A DNA stretch of 64,000 nt from Pimelobacter simplex (GTDB lineage Bacteria > Actinomycetota > Actinomycetes > Propionibacteriales > Nocardioidaceae), in contig JADCLI010000011.1 in assembly GCA_016803235.1 (NCBI GenBank), positions 62,001 through 126,000 of the forward strand, read 5' to 3'. Below, piece by piece: positions 59,025 to 64,000 of this stretch. How positions within the stretch are numbered: the stretch's first letter is position 1; each line of letters opens with the position of its first letter. Made by a program: the position numbers and the translations under genes. Under the pieces are notes generated by a model. That model was given only the letters and a program-made list of their open reading frames with translations, searched no databases and had not been told where the DNA came from.

Positions 59025-60251
59025 GTGGCCCTCGAGACATCGCTGGAGAAGCCGGCTCCGGTCCGGGCGATCGCGAACGCGCTCGCCGGCTGGATCGACC
59101 GGCTCGGCGCGGTGTGGGTCGAGGGCCAGGTCACCCAGGTCAGCCGGCGGCCCGGGCTGGCCACGGTCTTCATGACGCTGCGCGACTCGGTCGCCGACAT
59201 CTCGGTGCCGGTCACCTGCTCGCGGGTCCTCTTCGACGGCCTCCCGACACCGGTCACCGAGGGCGCCAGCGTCGTCATCCACGCGCGGCCGTCGTACTAC
59301 GCCAACCGGGGCAGCCTCTCGCTCAACGCCCGCGAGATCCGGATGGTCGGACTCGGCGAGCTGCTCGCGCGCCTCGAGCGCCGCCGCCAGCTGCTCGCCG
59401 CCGAGGGGCTCTTCGCCCAGGAGCGCAAGCGCCGGCTGCCCGCCGTCCCGCGCCGGATCGGGCTGGTCACCGCGCCGCGGTCCGCGGCCGAGCGCGATGT
59501 CCTCGACAACGCCGCGCGCCGCTGGCCCGCCGTCGCCTTCACCACCGCCTACGCCGCCATGCAGGGCCAGCGCTCGGCGGAGGAGGTGATCGAGGCGGTC
59601 CGCCGCCTCGACGCCGACCCCGAGGTCGACGTCATCGTGGTGGCCCGCGGCGGCGGCTCGGTCGAGGACCTGCTGCCGTTCTCCGACGAGGGCCTGATCC
59701 GCGTCGTCGCGGCCGCGCGCACCCCGGTCGTCTCCGCGATCGGCCACGAGCCGGACTCGCCGCTCCTCGACCTGGTCGCCGACCTCCGCGCCTCCACGCC
59801 GACCGACGCGGCCAAGCTGATCGTGCCCGACATGGCGCAGGAGCGGATGATGGTCGACCGCGCGCGCGACGCCCTGCGCCGTGCGGTGCGCCACCGCCTC
59901 GAGCGCGAGCAGGCCCAGCTCGACGCGCTGCGCGCGCGCCCCGCGCTCGCCCACCCGGGCAGCATGATCGACGCCCGGTTCGACGAGCTCGACGACTGGC
60001 GCTCACGGATCCGCCGCCAGCTCGAGTGGCAGCTCGACCGCGCCGCCGACGACCTCGACCACCGGCGCGCCCGTGTGCGCGCCCTGTCCCCGCTGGCCAC
60101 GCTGCGCCGCGGGTACGCCGTCCTCCAGGACGCCGACGGCCACGTCGTCACCTCCGTCGGCGAGGTCGTCTCCGGCGCCGCGCTGACCGTCCGGGTCGCC
60201 GACGGCCGCATCCACGTCACCGCCACCACGACCGAGGAGATCCATGACTGA
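59025..60251 (+). CDS. xseA: Exodeoxyribonuclease VII large subunit
   Basis: 408 residues. N-terminal OB fold ([37 protein letters not shown]), catalytic core ([80 protein letters not shown]) and a coiled-coil C terminus. It degrades single-stranded DNA together with XseB. The GTG at 59025 is preceded by TAGGCT at 7 nt and no Shine-Dalgarno, consistent with a leaderless message. Overlaps xseB by 8 nt. Confidence 0.96.
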   Translation: MALETSLEKPAPVRAIANALAGWIDRLGAVWVEGQVTQVSRRPGLATVFMTLRDSVADISVPVTCSRVLFDGLPTPVTEGASVVIHARPSYYANRGSLSLNAREIRMVGLGELLARLERRRQLLAAEGLFAQERKRRLPAVPRRIGLVTAPRSAAERDVLDNAARRWPAVAFTTAYAAMQGQRSAEEVIEAVRRLDADPEVDVIVVARGGGSVEDLLPFSDEGLIRVVAAARTPVVSAIGHEPDSPLLDLVADLRASTPTDAAKLIVPDMAQERMMVDRARDALRRAVRHRLEREQAQLDALRARPALAHPGSMIDARFDELDDWRSRIRRQLEWQLDRAADDLDHRRARVRALSPLATLRRGYAVLQDADGHVVTSVGEVVSGAALTVRVADGRIHVTATTTEEIHD

Positions 60252-60477
60252 CGACACGACCCAGGAGCCGGGTGAGGAGCTGTCGTACGAGGAGGCACGC
60301 GCCGAGCTGGTCGAGGTGGTCCGTCAGCTCGAGGCCGGCGGCACGACGCTCGAGGAGTCCCTCACGCTCTGGGAGCGAGGCGAGGCGCTGGCCACCACGT
60401 GTCAGGGCTGGCTCGACGGCGCGCGGGCGCGGTTGGAGTCGGTGCTGAGCGACGACGAGGGCGACGACGAGGACTAG
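60244..60477 (+). CDS. xseB: Exodeoxyribonuclease VII small subunit
   Basis: 77 residues: [53 protein letters not shown], the family's three-helix pattern, and an acidic tail. Overlaps xseA by 8 nt. Its TAG shares the palindrome CTAG with the TAG of the convergent DUF4245 gene (4-bp tail-to-tail overlap). Confidence 0.95.
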   Translation: MTDDTTQEPGEELSYEEARAELVEVVRQLEAGGTTLEESLTLWERGEALATTCQGWLDGARARLESVLSDDEGDDED

Positions 60478-61055
60478 CCGATCGGTGCGGTGACCAGCGC
60501 GTCGACGATCGCCCGCAGGTCCTTGGCCGGCGCCGAGCCGAACACGAGCACGGTCTCGCCGTCGATCTCGGCGGCGTAGGCGGAGTCGCCGCCGGAGTCG
60601 GCGTACCCCTTCCACTCGCGGGCGACGGGGGCGGCGACCGACGCCGGCACCGTGTAGCCGGAGCGGGTCTCGGTCTCCTCGTCGACCCACTGGGTCAGCA
60701 TCGCGGTGACGGAGGCGTCCTCCTGGCGGACCGCGACGAACTTGTCGTCGTCGGTGAGCATCCGCACCATGAACACGGGACGCTCGCCGGGGGTGACGTC
60801 GACGCCGGTGGCGATCCAGCCCTCCGGGAGGGCGTCGGGATAGATCGGGGTGAGGCCCGCCTGCTGGGCGGACCGGACGACCTCGACGTAGTCGACCGCT
60901 TCGGGCTTGACCTCGAAGTCGGGACGGAAGACGCCCATGAAGTACAGGAGGCCACCGACCGCGACGACCGTGACGACCAGCGACGTCACCAGGCCGACGG
61001 CCGATCGCTGGTAGCGGCCAGGGCGCTCGGGCGGTTGCGTCTGCGGGGTGCTCAT
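60474..61055 (-). CDS. DUF4245 membrane-anchored protein
   Basis: 193 residues: a short cytoplasmic N terminus, one transmembrane helix ([23 protein letters not shown], about 18-40), then an outside domain ([45 protein letters not shown] ... [21 protein letters not shown]) matching the actinobacterial DUF4245 family, which is regularly found beside xseAB. Function unknown. ATG at 61053-61055. Confidence 0.88.
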   Translation of the reverse strand: MSTPQTQPPERPGRYQRSAVGLVTSLVVTVVAVGGLLYFMGVFRPDFEVKPEAVDYVEVVRSAQQAGLTPIYPDALPEGWIATGVDVTPGERPVFMVRMLTDDDKFVAVRQEDASVTAMLTQWVDEETETRSGYTVPASVAAPVAREWKGYADSGGDSAYAAEIDGETVLVFGSAPAKDLRAIVDALVTAPIG

Positions 61056-61165
61056 GACTGCTCCAGTGTCCCAGCCCTCCCCGGCGCGTCCCGCGCCAGC
61101 CCCGGACTGGCGCATCCGCGGCCGAATCATGGAAAATGGGACGCAGATGCGACAGAGTGGCGCCC

Positions 61166-61576
61166 ATGACCGACTATCGCGTCGCCGAGGCCGCCGAGCT
61201 GCTCGGCGTCTCGACCGACACCGTCCGCCGGTGGATCGAGGCCGGGCGGGTGCCCAGCCGCACGGTCGACGGGCGCACGGTGATCCCGGGGGTCGACCTC
61301 GCCGGCCTGGCGGCGTCGCTGGTCGACGAGGCCGACCGGGAGCGCACGCGCGCCGGCGAGGTGAGCGCACGCAACCGCATGACCGGGATCGTCACGCGGG
61401 TCCTCGCCGACACGGTGATGGCCCAGGTCGAGATGGTGTGCGGCCCCTACCGGGTCGTGTCCCTCATGAGCGCCGAGGCGGCCGCCGAGCTGGGCCTGGC
61501 GCCCGGCGTGCGCGCGATCGCGTCGGTGAAGTCCACCACGGTCGTCGTCGAGCGACCCGTCCCGAGGAAGCCCTGA
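61166..61576 (+). CDS. HTH-TOBE molybdate-responsive regulator
   Basis: 136 residues: an excisionase/MerR-like helix-turn-helix (DYRVAEAAELLGVSTDTVRRWIEAGRVPSRTVDGRTVIPGVDL) followed by a TOBE/Mop-type domain (NRMTGIVTRVLADTVMAQVEMVCGPYRVVSLMSAEAAAELGLAPGVRAIASVKSTTVVVERP) that binds molybdate or tungstate. ATG at 61166 is taken over an earlier in-frame start. It lies 7 bp before modA and is likely the operon's own regulator. Confidence 0.9.
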   Translation: MTDYRVAEAAELLGVSTDTVRRWIEAGRVPSRTVDGRTVIPGVDLAGLAASLVDEADRERTRAGEVSARNRMTGIVTRVLADTVMAQVEMVCGPYRVVSLMSAEAAAELGLAPGVRAIASVKSTTVVVERPVPRKP

Positions 61577-61583
61577 GACTGCG

Positions 61584-62378
61584 ATGACCAACGCCCGGCG
61601 CCGGCTCGGCGCGACCAGCGCCGCCGTCCTGCTCGCCCTCCCCCTCGCCGCCTGCGGCGACGACGCCGGTGCCGGCGGTGCGGGCACGGGTGACGGCGGC
61701 GAACGGACCCTGACCGTCTTCGCGGCCGCCTCGCTGACGACGACCTTCGAAGAGCTCGAGGAGCTGTTCGAGGACGCGCACCCCGACGTCGACGTGAGGC
61801 TGTCGTTCGGCGGCTCCTCCGACCTGGTCGCCCAGATCACCGAGGGCGCCCGGGCCGACGTCCTCGCCTCGGCCGACATCGCCAACATGGACAAGCTCGT
61901 CTCCGCGGGCCTGGCCGCCGGCGACCCGGCGGAGTTCGCGACCAACATGCTGATGATCGCCGTGCCGCCGGGCAACCCGGCCGGGATCGCCACCCTCGCG
62001 GACCTCGCGAGGAAGGACGTCGAGCTGGTGCTGTGCCAGCCCGAGGTCCCGTGCGGCAGGGCGGCGCTCGAGGTCGCCGATGCCGCGGGTCTCACCTTCT
62101 CGCCGGTCAGCGAGGAGGAGTCGGTCTCCGGCGTGCTGACCAAGGTCGAGGACGGCGAGGCCGATGCCGGCCTGGTCTACGTCACCGACGTCGCCGCCGC
62201 CGGCGACGACCTGGAGGGAATCGACTTCCCGGAGGCCGCCGACGTGGTCAACCACTACCCGATCGTCGCGGTCGAGGGCTCGGAGCACGCGGACCTCGCC
62301 CAGCAGTGGATCGACCTGGTCGTCGGCGACGGCCGGCAGGTGCTGCTCGACGCCGGGTTCGGGACGCCCGCGTCGTGA
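61584..62378 (+). CDS. modA: Molybdate ABC transporter substrate-binding lipoprotein
   Basis: 264 residues. Lipoprotein signal peptide with lipobox LAAC (Cys24), then the ModA fold: [78 protein letters not shown], and [14 protein letters not shown]. The oxyanion-binding serines (AAASL; GGSSDL) are present. Stop overlaps the modB GTG by 4 bp. Confidence 0.96.
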   Translation: MTNARRRLGATSAAVLLALPLAACGDDAGAGGAGTGDGGERTLTVFAAASLTTTFEELEELFEDAHPDVDVRLSFGGSSDLVAQITEGARADVLASADIANMDKLVSAGLAAGDPAEFATNMLMIAVPPGNPAGIATLADLARKDVELVLCQPEVPCGRAALEVADAAGLTFSPVSEEESVSGVLTKVEDGEADAGLVYVTDVAAAGDDLEGIDFPEAADVVNHYPIVAVEGSEHADLAQQWIDLVVGDGRQVLLDAGFGTPAS

Positions 62379-63160
62379 GCCACACCCGGCACGTCGGCCT
62401 GCCGCGCTGGCTCTTCGTGCCGGCCCTGCTGGCCGGCGCGTTCGTCGTGCTGCCCGTCGTGGCGATGACGACCCGGATCGCCTGGGCCGACTTCCCCTCC
62501 CTCGTCACCTCCGAGGCTGCCCGCTCCGCGCTGCTGCTCAGCCTGAAGACCTCGACCGCGAGCACGGTGCTCTGCCTGCTGCTCGGCATCCCGCTGGCGA
62601 GCGTGCTCGCACGCAGCGAGGGACGCTGGATCGGCGTGCTCCGCTCGCTGGTCCTGCTCCCCCTCGTGCTGCCGCCCGTCGTCGGCGGCATCGCGCTCCT
62701 CTCTGCCTTCGGCCGTCAGGGCCTGCTCGGCGGCGAGCTCGAGGCGCTGGGGATCCGGATCGCGTTCACCTCGGTCGCGGTCGTGCTCGCCCAGACGTTC
62801 GTGTCGCTCCCCTTCCTCGTCGTCAGCCTGGAGGGGGCGCTGCGCACCGCCGGCGAGCGGTACGACGTCGTCGCCGCCTCCCTCGGAGCGCGACCCACCA
62901 CGGTGCTGCGCCGGGTCACGCTGCCGCTCGTGCTGCCGGGCCTGGCCTCGGGTGCGGTGCTGGCCTTCGCCCGCTCCCTCGGGGAGTTCGGCGCCACGAT
63001 CACCTTCGCCGGCAGCCTGGAGGGCACCACCCGGACGCTGCCGCTGCTGATCTACAACCTCCGCGTCACCGACGCCGACGCGGCGGTCGCGATGTCGCTC
63101 GTCCTGGTGGTGGTCGCGGTGCTGGTGATCGGACTGGTCCGGCCCAAGGGATCCTTGTGA
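62375..63160 (+). CDS. modB: Molybdate ABC transporter permease
   Basis: 261 residues, about six transmembrane helices, with the binding-protein-dependent permease EAA loop [33 protein letters not shown] and the ModB-type [29 protein letters not shown] at 62375 overlaps modA; stop overlaps modC by 4 bp. Confidence 0.96.
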   Translation: MSHTRHVGLPRWLFVPALLAGAFVVLPVVAMTTRIAWADFPSLVTSEAARSALLLSLKTSTASTVLCLLLGIPLASVLARSEGRWIGVLRSLVLLPLVLPPVVGGIALLSAFGRQGLLGGELEALGIRIAFTSVAVVLAQTFVSLPFLVVSLEGALRTAGERYDVVAASLGARPTTVLRRVTLPLVLPGLASGAVLAFARSLGEFGATITFAGSLEGTTRTLPLLIYNLRVTDADAAVAMSLVLVVVAVLVIGLVRPKGSL

Positions 63161-64000
63161 GCGCCCGGGTCGAGGTCGTGGTCGCCGAGCGCGGCGTGGA
63201 CGTCGCGTTCGACGTCGCCGAGGGCGAGACGGTCGCGCTCCTCGGCCCCAACGGCGCCGGCAAGTCCACCACCCTCGCGGTCCTGGGCGGGCTGCTGCGC
63301 CCCGACGGCGGCCACGTGGTGCTCGACGGCGAGGAGCTGACCGGCCCCGCGCGCTGGGTCGCGCCGCACGCGCGGCGTACCGCCCTGCTCGCGCAGGACC
63401 CGCTCCTCTTCCCGCACCTCTCCGTGCTCGAGAACGTCGCCTTCGGGCCGCGCAGCACCGGTGCCGGCCGACGCGCCGCGAGGGAGAGCGCCGCGCGCTG
63501 GCTGGCCGAGGTCGACGCCGCCGACCTCGCCGAGCGGCGTCCGGCCCAGCTCTCCGGCGGCCAGGCGCAGCGGGTCGCGGTCGCCCGGGCCCTCGCCGCC
63601 GAGCCACGGCTGCTGCTGCTGGACGAGCCGATGGCCGCCCTCGACGTGGCGGTCGCGCCGGCCCTGCGGACGCTCCTGCGCCGAGTGCTCGCCGAGCGCA
63701 CCACCGTGGTCGTGACCCACCACGTCCTCGACGCGCTGCTGCTCGCCGACCGCGTCGTCGTCCTCGACGGCGGCCGCGTGGTCGAACAGGGCGCCACCGC
63801 CGACGTGCTCTCCCGCCCCCGCAGCGCCTTCGCCGCCCGGTTCGCGGGGCTCAACCTGGTCGCGGGGACCGCCACCCCCGACGGCGTACGGCGCCCGGAC
63901 GGCCTGCTCCTCCACGGCACGCCCGGCGATCCTCCGCCGGTGGCCGGCTCCCCCGCGGTCGCCGTGTTCCGTCCGTCCGCGGTCGCGGTCCACGCGAAGC
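63157..64000 (+). CDS. modC: Molybdate ABC transporter ATP-binding protein (truncated by window end)
   Basis: GTG at 63157 overlaps the modB stop (GTGA) and opens a frame that stays open to the window end (281 codons). It reads [19 protein letters not shown], Walker [19 protein letters not shown] (residues 29-46), Q-loop [22 protein letters not shown], signature [16 protein letters not shown], Walker [16 protein letters not shown], switch His in [23 protein letters not shown]. After about residue 225 a TOBE-type molybdate-sensing domain begins ([13 protein letters not shown]). The C terminus lies outside the window. Confidence 0.94.
   Translation, partial: MSARVEVVVAERGVDVAFDVAEGETVALLGPNGAGKSTTLAVLGGLLRPDGGHVVLDGEELTGPARWVAPHARRTALLAQDPLLFPHLSVLENVAFGPRSTGAGRRAARESAARWLAEVDAADLAERRPAQLSGGQAQRVAVARALAAEPRLLLLDEPMAALDVAVAPALRTLLRRVLAERTTVVVTHHVLDALLLADRVVVLDGGRVVEQGATADVLSRPRSAFAARFAGLNLVAGTATPDGVRRPDGLLLHGTPGDPPPVAGSPAVAVFRPSAVAVHAK

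Overview
The window is high-GC (about 70 percent or more by eye), densely coded actinobacterial DNA. Gene content and order point to a Nocardioides-like member of the Propionibacteriales/Nocardioidaceae. Supporting signs are GTG starts, many 4-bp start/stop overlaps, a His-rich GroEL tail, two CIRCE boxes on groES, a mycothiol-type DinB/MDMPI protein, a DUF222/HNH gene behind an actinobacterial SOS box, and a TIGR02983-type (SigE-family) sigma factor. The genus is inference; there is no rRNA gene in the window.

Layout. 0-9 kb: guaB and zwf (divergent), cytochrome bd oxidase cydAB under a textbook Rex operator, an ACT-GNAT protein, and groES-groEL with two HrcA/CIRCE operators. 9-32.6 kb is a recognisable actinobacterial housekeeping block read on the minus strand: rplM-rpsI-glmM ... 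glmS-acpS-nnr-alr-hydrolase-tsaE ... tsaB-rimI-tsaD ... groES-groEL. It makes ribosomal proteins, UDP-GlcNAc precursor, holo-ACP, repaired NAD(P)H, D-alanine and the t6A37 tRNA modification. Three sets of passengers interrupt it: an MMPL exporter and a THUMP-like methyltransferase on the plus strand (8.9-12.2 kb); a lower-GC secreted pair, a giant repeat surface protein broken by a frameshift and a GH16 glycosidase (14.4-20.1 kb); and coaA, a two-gene ABC exporter and a 216-bp MITE-like element (27.2-30.2 kb).

32.6-43.4 kb: a BASS-family transporter, citrate synthase, then the most distinctive locus. This is a short M1 aminopeptidase lying directly downstream of a 1285-residue Pls-type synthetase (adenylation - carrier - membrane segments alternating with left-handed beta-helix domains), the architecture of epsilon-poly-L-lysine synthase. 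The A-domain pocket residues I read off resemble a lysine code. A divergent acyl-CoA synthetase shares a CRP-like palindrome with it. An HtrA protease follows. 43.4-50.5 kb: a DUF5302 protein, a double-GNAT protein coupled to an ABC-F ATPase, and an ABC exporter (FtsX-like permease plus ATPase) translationally coupled to its PadR regulator, which has a near-perfect operator at its own start.

50.5-53.5 kb is an accessory patch: tandem 25-bp repeats, a dispersed hairpin repeat with a compensatory base change between two copies, and an SOS-box-controlled DUF222/HNH gene cut by an IS3-family element. Removing the IS and one 3-bp duplication restores the reading frame exactly. 53.5-64 kb: a SigE-family sigma factor with a membrane partner, an MDMPI protein, a SIMPL protein, an RsmC-like methyltransferase, truA, a PfkB kinase, xseAB, a DUF4245 protein, and a molybdate operon (HTH-TOBE regulator, modA, modB, modC) that runs off the right edge. 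I found no rRNA, tRNA or CRISPR array.
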